Below are positions 27,023 to 36,105 of a stretch of DNA of 64,000 bases, in pieces. Below the pieces are notes generated by a model. The model was given only the letters and a program-made list of their open reading frames with translations. It searched no databases and was not told the DNA's origin. Origin of the DNA: Streptomyces sp. ISL-10 (GTDB taxonomy: Bacteria > Actinomycetota > Actinomycetes > Streptomycetales > Streptomycetaceae); assembly GCF_018614575.1 (NCBI RefSeq), contig NZ_JAGGOJ010000007.1, positions 372,001 through 436,000 on the forward strand, written 5' to 3'. The position numbers and the translations under genes are program-made. Positions within the stretch are counted from its first letter, which is position 1. Each line of letters opens with the position of its first letter.

Positions 27023-27175
27023 GCCGGTGCACGCCTCGTGGCGGGCGGCGGATGGCGGCCATGACCGCCAGGCCCGAGCACCTGCCCGCCGACATGGCAC
27101 CGGCGATCCAGCGGGTCCTCGACCTGGACGGGGCCTTCGACCGGGACGGGCTGGGCGGCTGACGGCCGGGCCGGT

Positions 27176-27421
27176 CGATACCAGATCGTCGACCGCACGT
27201 ACGCCCAGGCCGGCGTCCCCCACTTTGGCGCGTCGAGGAGACGACGGGCTGCCGGTCGTCCACGTCTACGAGCTCGCCCCCGCGACGGGCTGCCGGTCGT
27301 CCACGTCCACGACCCCGCGACCGGCGCCTACGCGTTGAGCGGGATCCACCGCAAGCAGCCCAAGGTCGACCTTCCGTACCCCGTCGGCATCGACCTCACC
27401 GCGGTCAACCGGCGGCTTTGA
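27176..27421 (+). pseudogene. Remnant of a Uma2-family (DUF820) nuclease gene
   Basis: Reading across frames gives YAQAGVPHF(W)RVEE, then DGLPVVHVYELAPATG, then VHVHDPATGAYALSGIHRKQ and [18 protein letters not shown] followed by TGA. This is the C-terminal order of actinobacterial Uma2 proteins. At least two frame changes are needed, one at the HF-W junction near 27231 and one near 27242. A 25-bp segment is duplicated (27242-27266 and 27283-27307). The N-terminal two thirds are missing. The short open frame at 27062-27163 just before it may be unrelated. The 3' end overlaps the DUF3291 gene by 17 nt. Confidence 0.7.
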
Positions 27422-27875
27422 GCTCCTCCACCGGCGGCGGGAACGACGTCCGCAGCGTGAACGCATACTCCGTCGGCCCGTGCTCCCGCACGTACAGCAG
27501 TCGCTCCTCCGCCTCCCGCACCGTCGGGCGGTGGCCAGCCGGGACCCACCACAGGGTGCTCATGACCTCCTGTATGCGCTCGAAGAACTCGTTGCGCCGC
27601 GCCAGGAGTTCGCGGTGCATCCCCTGGTACATGAACGCCGACAGCGAGTTCGTGTCGCGCCACACCGACATGTTCACCATCATCATGTCGTCGCCGAACA
27701 CCCGCATGTCCGTCGCATTGCCCGTCGCGTCCTGCATGCGCCACACAAAGCCGTCGGCCGCGTCGGCGACCGCGTTCACCGGGTCGAGGTTGTCGACGAA
27801 GTCCTTCAACTGCACTGAGTCCAGCGGGTGTTTGAGCCGGGCGATGTTCACCTGCGCGAGTTCGTGTGTGGTCAT
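27405..27875 (-). CDS. DUF3291 domain protein
   Basis: A 156-residue protein that begins [41 protein letters not shown], the characteristic start of DUF3291 proteins. [28 protein letters not shown] and [19 protein letters not shown] follow, resembling dimeric alpha-beta barrel (monooxygenase-like) folds. Its ATG overlaps the amidase stop codon by 4 nt, so the two are translationally coupled. Function of the family is unknown. Confidence 0.85.
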   Translation of the reverse strand: MTTHELAQVNIARLKHPLDSVQLKDFVDNLDPVNAVADAADGFVWRMQDATGNATDMRVFGDDMMMVNMSVWRDTNSLSAFMYQGMHRELLARRNEFFERIQEVMSTLWWVPAGHRPTVREAEERLLYVREHGPTEYAFTLRTSFPPPVEELKAAG

Positions 27876-28963
27876 GGCCCCACAGTAATCAGCCGCTCTT
27901 CGGCCGCCGCCGCCATTTCGACCAGTGAGACGTCCGCCCCGCGCGCCGCCACCAGTTGGAGCCCGACGGGGCAGCCGTCGCTGGTGAAACCCGCCGGAAT
28001 GCTTGCCGCCGGATGGCCGCTCAGGTTGAACACCCAAGTCATCGCCGTGGAGTAGACGTCGGGACCGGGGCCGTCGTGGCCGTGCGGGCGGTTCGGGGTC
28101 GCCGGGGTGAGAAGGACGTCCGCCCCGGCGAACAGGGCGTCGAGCCGCCGGTCGTTCTCCTCCCGTACCGCCGTCCCCGCCGCCGCCCGCCCGGCTCGCA
28201 CCGCCGACCACGCGTCCGCCGGGTCCAGCAGAGCCGGAGCCGGGCCCGCCGGGCGTACGACCCCCGCCGCCACCAGCCGGTCCACCGCGGCCTGTGCCAC
28301 ATCGGCCACCTCCGGGTCCACAGCGGCGAAGCCCAGGTCCGGCGACCACACCGCCCGCAGCGGGAGGTCCACAGGGGCCTCCGCGGGGCTGTCGAACACA
28401 CAGCGCAGATACGCCCGCGCGTCCGCGGCCCTCGGTGTCAGCACACCGGCCGAGGCGAGCCCGGTGCGGTCCGGCGACGGCAGCAGCCCGTTCGTCGTCT
28501 TCAGGCCGAACACCCCGCACCATGCCGCCGGGATGCGCACCGAGCCAGCTCCGTCGCTGCCGGTGGCCAGTCGCGCCATCCCCGTCGCGACCGCCACCGC
28601 CGAGCCGGCCGAAGAGCCGCCCGGGGTGCGGTCGGCGCGCCAGGGGTTGCGGGTGGGGCCGTGCGCGCCCAGGCCCCAGGTCTGCCAGTACGTGCCGGGG
28701 CCGGGCACCGACGTCGACCCGACCGGGACCGCGCCCGCCGCGATCAGCCGGCGAGCCGCGTATGTGCGGGCCCCTCCCGTGCCCGAAGGACTGCGGGGGC
28801 GGATGCCCGACCGCCCCTTCACCGCGAACGGCAGCCCGGCGAGCGGAAGCCCGGGATCGACGGCGCGCCACTGCGCACGAGCCCGCTCGTCCCAGACCTC
28901 GACGAAGGCGCTGAGCGCGGGATCGAGCCGTCCGATGGTCTCCAGCGCCTGTGCCACATCCAT
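27872..28963 (-). CDS. Amidase-signature family hydrolase
   Basis: A 363-residue amidase signature protein with the Ser-cisSer-Lys triad visible. The lysine is in [10 protein letters not shown], the glycine/serine loop is [16 protein letters not shown], and the catalytic serine lies in [21 protein letters not shown]. It is shorter than the usual 450-500 residues, with a reduced C-terminal part, but has no stop or frame break. It hydrolyses an amide bond of unknown substrate. It precedes DUF3291 in a two-gene operon and starts 5 nt after the end of the PBP gene. Confidence 0.88.
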   Translation of the reverse strand: MDVAQALETIGRLDPALSAFVEVWDERARAQWRAVDPGLPLAGLPFAVKGRSGIRPRSPSGTGGARTYAARRLIAAGAVPVGSTSVPGPGTYWQTWGLGAHGPTRNPWRADRTPGGSSAGSAVAVATGMARLATGSDGAGSVRIPAAWCGVFGLKTTNGLLPSPDRTGLASAGVLTPRAADARAYLRCVFDSPAEAPVDLPLRAVWSPDLGFAAVDPEVADVAQAAVDRLVAAGVVRPAGPAPALLDPADAWSAVRAGRAAAGTAVREENDRRLDALFAGADVLLTPATPNRPHGHDGPGPDVYSTAMTWVFNLSGHPAASIPAGFTSDGCPVGLQLVAARGADVSLVEMAAAAEERLITVGP

Positions 28964-28967
28964 GCCG

Positions 28968-30425
28968 TCAGTCTCGCAGCGCCGCCTCCATCACCGCGCG
29001 GGCGATCGGCGCCGCGCTGCCCCCGCCGCTGATCTCCTCGCGGTCCGCCACCGCTTCCTCGACGACCACCGCCACCGCGACCGTGGGCTGCGCCGCGTTC
29101 CGGCCCTGCGCCCAGGAGATGAACCAGGCGTACGGCGTACCGGCGTTGCCGACGCCGTGCTGGGCCGTGCCGGTCTTGCCGCCCACGATCGCGCCGTCGA
29201 TCGCCGCGTTGGTCCCGGTGCCCTCCTCGACGGCCTGCACCATCAGACGCCGCAGCCGCATCGCCGTGGCCGGGTTCATCGCCTGCCGGTAGGCCCGGGG
29301 GCCGTACTGGGCCACCGGGTAGCCGTCCGCCCGGGTCACCCGCTCGACCAGATACGGGTGCCTGATGGAGCCGCCACCGGCGACAGCCGCCGAGACCATC
29401 GCCATCTGCAGGGGTGTTGCGGTCGTGTTGAACTGCCCGATCGAGGAGAGCGCGAGCTGGTCCACGGACATGTCGGTGTCGAAGTTCGACCGCGAGACCG
29501 CCGCCGGGATGCGCAGCCCCGCGTCGTTGAAGCCGAACCCGGCGACGGCCTCCACCATCCCCGACAGGCCCACCCGCGCCCCGAGCCCGGCCATCACCGA
29601 GTTGCACGACCACTGGATCGCGTACGCGAGCGAGGCGTTCTCGCACCCCTCGGCAGCGTCGGGAAGCCTGGTGCTGGTGCCGGGCAGGACGTACGGGTCC
29701 GGGGTGCGGGTCGGCGCGTCCACGTCGTCCACCACGCCCGAGTCCAGCGCCGCCGCGGCCGTCACGATCTTGAACGCGGACCCCGGCGGGTACGTCTGCC
29801 GGATCGCCCGGTTGAGCATCGGCCGGGTGGGGGCGCCGTTCAGCCGAGCCCACGCGTCCGCGGTCTCCTCTCCTGAGCCCGCCAGCTCGCCGGGGTCGTA
29901 CGAGGGGCTGCTGACCAGCGCCAGGATGCGGCCCGTGGCGGGCTCGACCGCCGCGACCGCGCCCCGGCGTCCGTTCAGCCCCTCGTACGCGGCGCGTTGC
30001 ATCGCTGCCCGGACGGTGGTGACGACCCGTCCGCCGGGCGGGCGGCCGCGGCTGAGGTCGTTCCAGAGCGGCAGCCGGGAGAGCAGTGGGTCGGTGCCCG
30101 AGAGGATGCCGTCCTCGATGCTCTCCAGCAGCGAGGTGCCGTACGTCTGGGAGGCGTAGCCGGTGACCGGGGCGTACAGCGGGCCGTGCAGGTAGGTCCG
30201 TTCGTACCGCAGTCGGCCGCCCGTGTCCCGGGAGCCGGTGACCGGCCTGCCGTCGACGACGATGTCGCCGCGCGGGTCGGCGTAACGGGCGATGGCGGTA
30301 CGGCGATTGGCCGGGTTGTCGACGAGGGAGGGGCCCTCGACAAGGTGCACCCGTGCGGCGTTGACGAGGAGCGCGGCCAGCAGCAGCACGCAGAACGCGG
30401 CGGCGTGCCGCATGCAGCGGGTCAC
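28968..30425 (-). CDS. Class B penicillin-binding protein (PbpA/FtsI-like transpeptidase)
   Basis: A 485-residue membrane-anchored transpeptidase. The N-terminal helix is [20 protein letters not shown], followed by a small PBP dimer-type domain. The transpeptidase domain has SxxK as Ser216-Ala-Phe-Lys219, SxN as SCN in [11 protein letters not shown], and KTG at 417-419 in [11 protein letters not shown]. The GTG at 30425 is used because it overlaps the stop of the SEDS gene by 4 nt; an ATG 12 nt downstream is an alternative. It crosslinks peptidoglycan together with the glycosyltransferase encoded just upstream. Confidence 0.93.
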   Translation of the reverse strand: MTRCMRHAAAFCVLLLAALLVNAARVHLVEGPSLVDNPANRRTAIARYADPRGDIVVDGRPVTGSRDTGGRLRYERTYLHGPLYAPVTGYASQTYGTSLLESIEDGILSGTDPLLSRLPLWNDLSRGRPPGGRVVTTVRAAMQRAAYEGLNGRRGAVAAVEPATGRILALVSSPSYDPGELAGSGEETADAWARLNGAPTRPMLNRAIRQTYPPGSAFKIVTAAAALDSGVVDDVDAPTRTPDPYVLPGTSTRLPDAAEGCENASLAYAIQWSCNSVMAGLGARVGLSGMVEAVAGFGFNDAGLRIPAAVSRSNFDTDMSVDQLALSSIGQFNTTATPLQMAMVSAAVAGGGSIRHPYLVERVTRADGYPVAQYGPRAYRQAMNPATAMRLRRLMVQAVEEGTGTNAAIDGAIVGGKTGTAQHGVGNAGTPYAWFISWAQGRNAAQPTVAVAVVVEEAVADREEISGGGSAAPIARAVMEAALRD

Positions 30426-31801
30426 CGGCCGACCGCCGGTTCCGCGAGGACGACGCCGGGCTCGGCGGCCTCGGGCCCCGGCGCCCTCGCCGAGTCGCTC
30501 AGGCGGATGAGCAGGGCGACGATCACCCAGTTGGTGACGACGGACGAGCCGCCCTGGGCCAGGAACGGCATCGCCATACCGGTGAGCGGGATCAGCCCCG
30601 TCACACCGCCCGCGATGATGAACACCTGGAGCGCGAGGATGGAGGAGAGCCCGACGGCGAGCAGCGCGCCGAACGCGTCGCGCAGGACGAGTCCGGCGCG
30701 GTAGCCGCGGGCCACGAGCAGCGCGTACAGAAGGAAGAGGGCGGTCAGTCCGACGAGGCCGAGCTCCTCGCCCGCGGTGGCGAGGATGAAGTCTGATTTG
30801 GTGGCGAAGCCGATGAGGACGGAGTTGCCGAGCCCGAGGCCGGTGCCGAGCAACCCGCCGGTGGCGAAGGCGAACAGCGACTGGGCGAGCTGTCCGGGCC
30901 CCTGTCCGGCCTCGATGCTCGCGTACGGGTCGAGCCAGTCCTGCACCCGGCCGTGGACGTGCGGTTCGAGCGAGCCGACGGCGTACGCGCCGGCCGCTGC
31001 GAGCAGCAGACCGACGGCGATCCAGCCGATCCGGCCGGTGGCCACGTACAGCATCACGACGAACAGCCCGAAGAACAGCAGCGAGGTGCCGAGATCCCGC
31101 TCCAGGACCAGGACCCCCACGCTGAGCAGCCAGATCGCGAGCACCGGGCCGAGCACGCGCCCGGCGGGCAGCTGGAGCCTCCACAGCCGCCGCCCCGTGT
31201 GCGCGAGGGCGCCGCGGTTGGCCGCGAGATACGCGGCGAAGAACACGGCGAGCAGCACCTTGGCGAACTCGCCCGGCTGGAAGGACAGTTCACCGACGCG
31301 GATCCAGATGCGGGACCCGTTCACGGCGGGGAAGAGGATCGGGGCGCAGAGCAGGACGAGGGCTGCGACGACACTGACGTAGGCATAGCGCTGGAGCACC
31401 CGGTGGTCGGGCAGGGCGACGGCGGAGGCGATGAACAGGGCGACGCCGAGTGCGGACCACACCAGCTGGGTGGGGGCGGCGACGTCGCCGGGGGTCTCCA
31501 GGTCGAGCCGGTAGATGAGCACCAGCCCGATGCCGTTGAGCAGGACGGCGATCGGGAGGAGCAGGGGGTCGGCGTAGGGGGCGCGCCGGCGTACCGCGAG
31601 ATGGGCGAGGAGGGAGAGGAGACCGAGGCCGGCCCCGTATCCCACCGTGTCCGGGGGCACGGCGCCCTGACGGGCGAGGCCGACGGCCACATAGCCGTAG
31701 ACGGAGATGAGGACGGCGCAGACGAGGAGCGACAGCTCCACGCCCCGCCGCTTGGCGGGGCGCGGTTCGGGCGGGTCGGGCTCCGCCGTCTTTGCGGTCA
31801 T
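30422..31801 (-). CDS. SEDS-family peptidoglycan polymerase (FtsW/RodA/SpoVE)
   Basis: A 459-residue polytopic protein with about ten membrane helices and the SEDS signatures NGSRIWIRVGELSFQPGEFAKVLLAVFFAAYLA, LERDLGTSLLFFGLFVVMLY and IPLTGMAMPFLAQGGSSVVTNW. The external loop with FATKSDFILATAGEELGLVG is also typical. It polymerises lipid II into glycan strands. The ATG at 31801 is chosen; an in-frame TTG nine nt upstream is possible and neither has a strong ribosome site. It is coupled to the class B PBP gene, the usual SEDS/PBP pair. Such a pair separate from the pstP-pknB locus exists in Streptomyces besides ftsW-ftsI. Confidence 0.95.
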   Translation of the reverse strand: MTAKTAEPDPPEPRPAKRRGVELSLLVCAVLISVYGYVAVGLARQGAVPPDTVGYGAGLGLLSLLAHLAVRRRAPYADPLLLPIAVLLNGIGLVLIYRLDLETPGDVAAPTQLVWSALGVALFIASAVALPDHRVLQRYAYVSVVAALVLLCAPILFPAVNGSRIWIRVGELSFQPGEFAKVLLAVFFAAYLAANRGALAHTGRRLWRLQLPAGRVLGPVLAIWLLSVGVLVLERDLGTSLLFFGLFVVMLYVATGRIGWIAVGLLLAAAGAYAVGSLEPHVHGRVQDWLDPYASIEAGQGPGQLAQSLFAFATGGLLGTGLGLGNSVLIGFATKSDFILATAGEELGLVGLTALFLLYALLVARGYRAGLVLRDAFGALLAVGLSSILALQVFIIAGGVTGLIPLTGMAMPFLAQGGSSVVTNWVIVALLIRLSDSARAPGPEAAEPGVVLAEPAVGR

Positions 31802-32039
31802 GCCACGCAACGTAGCAAGCCGTAAGAGTTTTTGTCCCTTATGTCGGCGGAGGGCCCCGGCCTGTGGTCGCGGACCGTCACCACCGTGCTGTCCGTGACG
31901 AGTTCAACCGGCGGGTCGCCCCTGCTCATCAGGCGGTACGGCTCGGGCTCCCCGTTCTCCGCGCGGGGGCGGACCGGACGGCGGGCCGACAGGGCCGGCG
32001 CCGGCGCGGCTGCACCGGGCGATCACCGGCCCGTCGACC

Positions 32040-32330
32040 TCATTCGCTCGGGCGCACCGTTTGTCCGCCTGACGGCTGTCCGGCCGGCGGCGCGGAGGAA
32101 GCCTGCCCCTGGAGCTGCTCCGCCTGCTCGGCCGTGAGTCGCTGCTCCGCGCCGCAGAACGTGCACTGCGTCGCGTACTTCGTCGAAACGGGGAACAGGG
32201 GCACGAAGAACAGCGTGAACTTCGTGACGCGCTTACGGAGCGTGTGCGCCGACGGGTTGCCGCAGTGGCCGCACACCAGCGTCAGAATCGCCAGTTGGTA
32301 CAGGTAGCCCTTGGTGCCGAAAATGATCAT
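32040..32330 (-). CDS. Zinc-ribbon protein
   Basis: A 96-residue protein of the zinc-ribbon domain type. A hydrophobic start (IIFGTKGYLYQLAILTLVC) leads to CGHCGN, then FTLFFVPLFPVSTKYATQCTFCGA, giving two Cx2C knuckles about 36 residues apart. The tail is Gln/Pro/Ser-rich. GGAGGG nine nt upstream supports the ATG at 32330. The function is unknown; the FFVPLFP segment may associate with a membrane. The 238-nt gap to the SEDS start (31802-32039) holds no gene I can support. Confidence 0.8.
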   Translation of the reverse strand: MIIFGTKGYLYQLAILTLVCGHCGNPSAHTLRKRVTKFTLFFVPLFPVSTKYATQCTFCGAEQRLTAEQAEQLQGQASSAPPAGQPSGGQTVRPSE

Positions 32331-32411
32331 GTTCCGATTCCCTCCGTAGAGGTCCAGCATCGCGCACGTGCGGCCAGGGGCGCGCCCTGGGGCCATGACG
32401 TACGCGAGGTT

Positions 32412-32504
32412 GGGGCGCGGGCGGTCAGGAGCCCACGGCGTACGCAGGGCGGTCGGGGCGCGGGCGGTCAGGGGCCGCCGACAGGGGGGCCGCGGGCGGT
32501 CAGG
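32412..32504. repeat. Short direct repeats at the 3' end of the HEAT-repeat gene
   Basis: GGGGCGCGGGCGGTCAGG occurs at 32412-32429 and 32455-32472, and its last 13 nt (GCGGGCGGTCAGG) recur at 32492-32504 across the stop codon of the HEAT-repeat gene. These may be remnants of duplication. Confidence 0.7.
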
Positions 32505-34605
32505 GGCCGCCCGTGACCGTCTGCCGGCACAGGCTCAGCAGCCGCTCGTCCGTGAAGATGTCGTGGCCGCCCGCCCCCGCGTCGATCGCGTTGTGCCGCC
32601 GTACGGACAGCAGTTCGCTGTCGACCAGCCGGTCCGCGCCCTCGGCGCCCCGCGTCGTCATCTCCGCGAGAGCCGCCGCGACCGGCACCCGGGAGTGCGG
32701 CTGCTCGCCCCAGGCCCGGCGCAGCACCGGCCACGCCCGTCCCGGGTCGCCGCTGACCCGCCACAGTGCCGCGGCCGACTCCACCCGCGTCCACGGCTCC
32801 GCCGACCACAGCAGCCCGCCCAGCAGGTGCGCGGCCGGCGCCCCGGCGGGCCCCAGGGCGCCGAGCACCGCGGCGGCCGTGCGCCGGGCCCCCAGGTCCG
32901 GCCCGTTCAGCACCGCGCACAGCACCGGCAGCACGGCATCGGCATCGCCCTCGATCGCCCACAGCGCCCCGGCTGCCCGCGCCGTCAGCGCGGCGGGGAG
33001 TCCCGTGTCGCCGGGCCGCCCGCCGTGCGGGCCGGCGATCAGCCGGCGCAGCTCCGGCACCGCCTCGTGCGCCGCGGGACCGAACGCGGTCAGCGCCCGC
33101 AGCGCCGACTCGGTCACCCACTCGCGCCGGTACGCGGGAGCGCCCCGCAGTACCCGCAGCACCGCGGGCACGGCCCCGGGGAGCGTGTCGGCCGCCCGCA
33201 GCACGGACAGCCCGTGGAGCAGCGGTCCGGCCTGTTCGTGGAGCGTGTCGTCGAGCGGTACGCGGGCCAGCCGGTCGCACAGCGCCGGTCCGAGCGGTGC
33301 CGCCGTCGTGCCGAGCCGGTCCAGCGACCGGCCCAGGTCCCCCGGCGCCTTCTCGCGCTCCAGGATCCGGGCCAGTACGGGCACGACCCGCGCGTCGCCC
33401 GCCCGTACCAGCGCCATGACCGCCGCGCCGAGCGTCGGTGGACCGGCGTCCCACTCGCGCACCCAGCCGTGCGGCTCGGCCGCCACCCGCTCCATCAGCG
33501 CGTCCGCGGCGGGCGCGGCGAGCTGGAACAGCCCCTTGAGCACCACGGCGGCGGCGTCGCCGAGCCGCGGCTCGGGATCCGCGAGCTGCTCGCCGATCAG
33601 ACCCACCAGCTCGTCGTAGGCGCCGCGCAGCGTCCGCAGCAGCGCCTCGCTCATCCGTACGCCGTCGATCCGCTGGCCCCGGTCGGGGCTGCACAACTGG
33701 TCGGCCAGCAGCGCGATCCGGTCGTCCACCCGGTCGCCGAGGCCTGCGTGGAGCGTGCGCAGCAGGTCCGCCGTCCACGGCGCGACCCGGCGCGCGACGG
33801 CGGCTGCCCGCGTCTCGCGCTGCGCCCCCGGCACGGGCGGCGACGGCATCTCGGCGGCCGCTGCCACCACCACGGGCTCCGCACGCAGTTCCCGCAGCAG
33901 CCCTGTCACCCACGGCACGACGTCCGCGGGCAGGGTGGCGGGCGCGCAGCGGGCGAGCTGGGCGATGGCGCCCAGCCGCAGGCCCGCGCAGTAGGCCGGG
34001 CCGCCGATCGTCATCAGCCAGGCGACGACGTCGGGCGTCAGGCACTGGTGCCGCAGTGCTATCCGGCCCGCCGCGTCGATGAAGGCGAGCCGTACCTCGT
34101 TGTCCTTCTCCTTGTCGAACCTCTCCCGCAGTACCCCCAGCACCTGCACCGGGTCGCTGTGCAGCGTCGCGAGCGCGAGCGGGGCCGCGAGCCGCACCCC
34201 ACGGTCGCGGTCCCCGGCCAGGGCCAGGAAGACGTCGGCGCCCGCGGTGACGGCGGAGGCCGCCATCGCGTAGTTCGCCGCCCCCTCGAACTCCTCGTCG
34301 TCCGGGTCCAGTTCGTCGTCGCCGTCCAGATCGATGCCGCCGATGCTGGTCAGCAGCTCGACGATGCCGCCCCGGTCCTCGACCGTGGGGTCGGCCACCA
34401 GCTCCATCAGGAACGGGATGCAGGCGAGCGTCGAATCGTAGACGTCTCCCTGGTGGTGCACCGCCCCGTACATCGCGTCGAGCGCGTGCTCCCGCTCGTC
34501 GGGATCCGCGGAGGCCAGTCCGCGCAGTAACTCCGGCACGTCGTCTGCCGGGCCGTAGGCGTGCGCCAGAGAGGCCCAGTCGACCTCGTCGATCCCCGCG
34601 AACAC
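32500..34605 (-). CDS. HEAT-repeat protein
   Basis: A 701-residue soluble protein made almost entirely of paired helices of HEAT/PBS-lyase type. Examples are TARAAGALWAIEGDADAVLP, LGARRTAAAVLGALGPAGAPAAHLL and PWTRVESAAALWRVSGDPGRAWP. The N-terminus (EVDWASLAHAYGPADDVPELLRGLAS...DEREHALDAMYGAVHHQGDVY) is a conserved-looking cap. The GTG at 34605 has GGGAGGGGGG upstream. It probably acts as a protein-binding scaffold. No catalytic motif is visible and no neighbouring gene tells its partner. Confidence 0.82.
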   Translation of the reverse strand: MFAGIDEVDWASLAHAYGPADDVPELLRGLASADPDEREHALDAMYGAVHHQGDVYDSTLACIPFLMELVADPTVEDRGGIVELLTSIGGIDLDGDDELDPDDEEFEGAANYAMAASAVTAGADVFLALAGDRDRGVRLAAPLALATLHSDPVQVLGVLRERFDKEKDNEVRLAFIDAAGRIALRHQCLTPDVVAWLMTIGGPAYCAGLRLGAIAQLARCAPATLPADVVPWVTGLLRELRAEPVVVAAAAEMPSPPVPGAQRETRAAAVARRVAPWTADLLRTLHAGLGDRVDDRIALLADQLCSPDRGQRIDGVRMSEALLRTLRGAYDELVGLIGEQLADPEPRLGDAAAVVLKGLFQLAAPAADALMERVAAEPHGWVREWDAGPPTLGAAVMALVRAGDARVVPVLARILEREKAPGDLGRSLDRLGTTAAPLGPALCDRLARVPLDDTLHEQAGPLLHGLSVLRAADTLPGAVPAVLRVLRGAPAYRREWVTESALRALTAFGPAAHEAVPELRRLIAGPHGGRPGDTGLPAALTARAAGALWAIEGDADAVLPVLCAVLNGPDLGARRTAAAVLGALGPAGAPAAHLLGGLLWSAEPWTRVESAAALWRVSGDPGRAWPVLRRAWGEQPHSRVPVAAALAEMTTRGAEGADRLVDSELLSVRRHNAIDAGAGGHDIFTDERLLSLCRQTVTGGP

Positions 34606-34762
34606 CGTTGCCCCCCTCCCAAGAACTCCCGCATCGTCCTTGTGTCTGGGGAGAGTGTGCCCCACGACCCGGCCGGGGCGACCGGTATCACGCCGCTTGC
34701 CGGACTGCGGGATGTTGCCGCCGGACGCCATGGCTGCTCCCATGGTCAGGGGTGGTGCTGTC

Positions 34763-35569
34763 ATGCAGGGACTCAGGGTGACGCCCGCACGGGCAGGGGG
34801 CCGTAACAGGCTGTACGTGAATCTTCCGGGCGGCCGTACCGTCGCCTGGTACGACCCCGACAACGGCCGGATCAGTGTGGTCCTGGAGCGGTACAGGGAC
34901 GACGCGCTCGCGGCGCTCGCCCCCTATACGACCGGTGACCTCACCGTCGGGCCGCCGCCCGTCCCCTCCTCGGCGGAGCTGGCCCGGCTCGCCCTGCACC
35001 CGGACGACGACCTGGCGCCCAACCGCCCGGGCGAGGCCCTGTACGCCGAGCTGGACCTGCGGCCACCACCTGCCCTGCCCCGGCTCCGCAAGGATCCCCG
35101 CCGTGCCGACCTGGCGGCCCAGCAGCGCCTCGGTGACGCGCTGGACCGGCTGGAGGGTGCTGGATGGCGGACCGTGCACTGTGTACCGCTGCCCGGCGCC
35201 GATCGGATCGACCACCTCGCCGTCGGCCCCGGCGGCGTCCTCGCCGTACGCGCCCTCGCGGCGCAAGGGACCCGGGTCCGCGTCGCCGGACCCGTGGTGC
35301 GGGTGGGCCGCGGACCGGCGAGCGGATACGCGGTGGCGGTGCGCCGCCGGGCCGAGCGCGCCGCTCGCGCGCTGGCCACGGCGGTGCGGCCGGTCCTGGC
35401 CGTGGTGGGCGCGGCGCGTCTGGAGACGGAGGCCGTCCCGCAGGATGTCCGCATCCTGCGGGACGACGAGGTGCCCGCGCTGGCACGGCTCGGCGGGGTG
35501 CTGAAGCCGGCCGACATCGAGGCGCTGTACGCGACGGCACGGGACAGACGCACCTGGCTGGGGGTCTGA
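34763..35569 (+). CDS. NERD-like (nuclease-related domain) protein
   Basis: A 268-residue protein. The central-to-C-terminal part resembles the NERD fold: AAQQRLGDALDRLEGAGWRTVHCVPLPGADRIDHLAVGPGGVLAVRALAAQGTRVRV, with the D-H pair and the following strand as in restriction-endonuclease-like nuclease domains. The N-terminal 100 residues (NRLYVNLPGGRTVAWYDPDNGRISVVLE) are a separate beta-rich part. Two in-frame ATGs (34742 and 34763) are possible; the second is preferred because AGGGG precedes it. Nuclease activity is uncertain since the full catalytic motif is not clear. Confidence 0.72.
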   Translation: MQGLRVTPARAGGRNRLYVNLPGGRTVAWYDPDNGRISVVLERYRDDALAALAPYTTGDLTVGPPPVPSSAELARLALHPDDDLAPNRPGEALYAELDLRPPPALPRLRKDPRRADLAAQQRLGDALDRLEGAGWRTVHCVPLPGADRIDHLAVGPGGVLAVRALAAQGTRVRVAGPVVRVGRGPASGYAVAVRRRAERAARALATAVRPVLAVVGAARLETEAVPQDVRILRDDEVPALARLGGVLKPADIEALYATARDRRTWLGV

Positions 35570-35602
35570 ACCGCGCGCGGCGCCCGGCGATGCCGCGCCG
35601 TC

Positions 35603-36037
35603 TCAGCGGAGGTTGTCGCCCCAGCCGCCCTGCAGCATGGTCTGGAACGCCCACCGGCCGTCCTGCCGGATCAGGATGTCCGCGTACCGCAGCTGCTGCG
35701 TCCGCCCCTCCATGGTCATGGTCGAGTCCGTGAAGACCACGGCCATGGCGGGCGAGAGGAAGACGGGTGTCCGTACCGACTCGAACGTGATGTCGTCGCT
35801 GCCGCCGTCGCCCATCACCTGCGTCATCGTCCGCACGAACTGCTGCCGGTCCCACTGTGCCGAGGCGCCGTTGCCCGCCGAGTCGTCGCTGACCAGGTTG
35901 AGCGGGAAGACGGCCATGTCCGCCATGCGCTCGACGTCGCGCTTGGCGCTCGCCGCGTCGTAGGCGGCGAACCACTCCTGGACGCTCGCCAGCTCCTCGG
36001 CGGTCGGGATGTATCCGGTGTCGGGCAGTCGCGTCAC
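35603..36037 (-). CDS. SnoaL/NTF2-like protein
   Basis: A 144-residue cystatin-like alpha+beta barrel protein: SVQEWFAAYDAASAKRDVERMADMAVFPLNLVSDDSAGN, then VVFTDSTMTMEGRTQQLRYADILIRQDGRWAFQTMLQGGW, the usual NTF2/SnoaL helix-then-sheet order. The GTG at 36037 is preferred because GAGGAG precedes it at good distance. The ATG at 36055, six codons upstream, has no ribosome site. Function is unknown; relatives are enzymes, immunity proteins or ligand binders. It is convergent with the NERD-like gene. Confidence 0.75.
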   Translation of the reverse strand: MTRLPDTGYIPTAEELASVQEWFAAYDAASAKRDVERMADMAVFPLNLVSDDSAGNGASAQWDRQQFVRTMTQVMGDGGSDDITFESVRTPVFLSPAMAVVFTDSTMTMEGRTQQLRYADILIRQDGRWAFQTMLQGGWGDNLR

Positions 36038-36105
36038 TCTGTCTCCTCTGCTCATCAAATTTGGCTACGTGCCGTCTCGAAGCTGCTTCCCGCCCAGGCA
36101 TCTAG

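Noticed and set aside
27062..27163. Short plus-strand frame (MTARPEHLPADMAP...) before the Uma2 remnant
   Set aside because: It is too short and has no ribosome site. It could be a fragment of the decayed gene, but no family match supports that.
31832..32137. Open frames upstream of the SEDS gene
   Set aside because: Composition is Arg/Ala/Pro-rich shadow type and there is no ribosome site or family resemblance.
35575..35598. GCGCGGC-N10-GCCGCGC stem after the NERD-like gene
   Set aside because: The 7-bp GC-only stem is expected by chance in such GC-rich sequence, and it is less well placed than the terminators listed.
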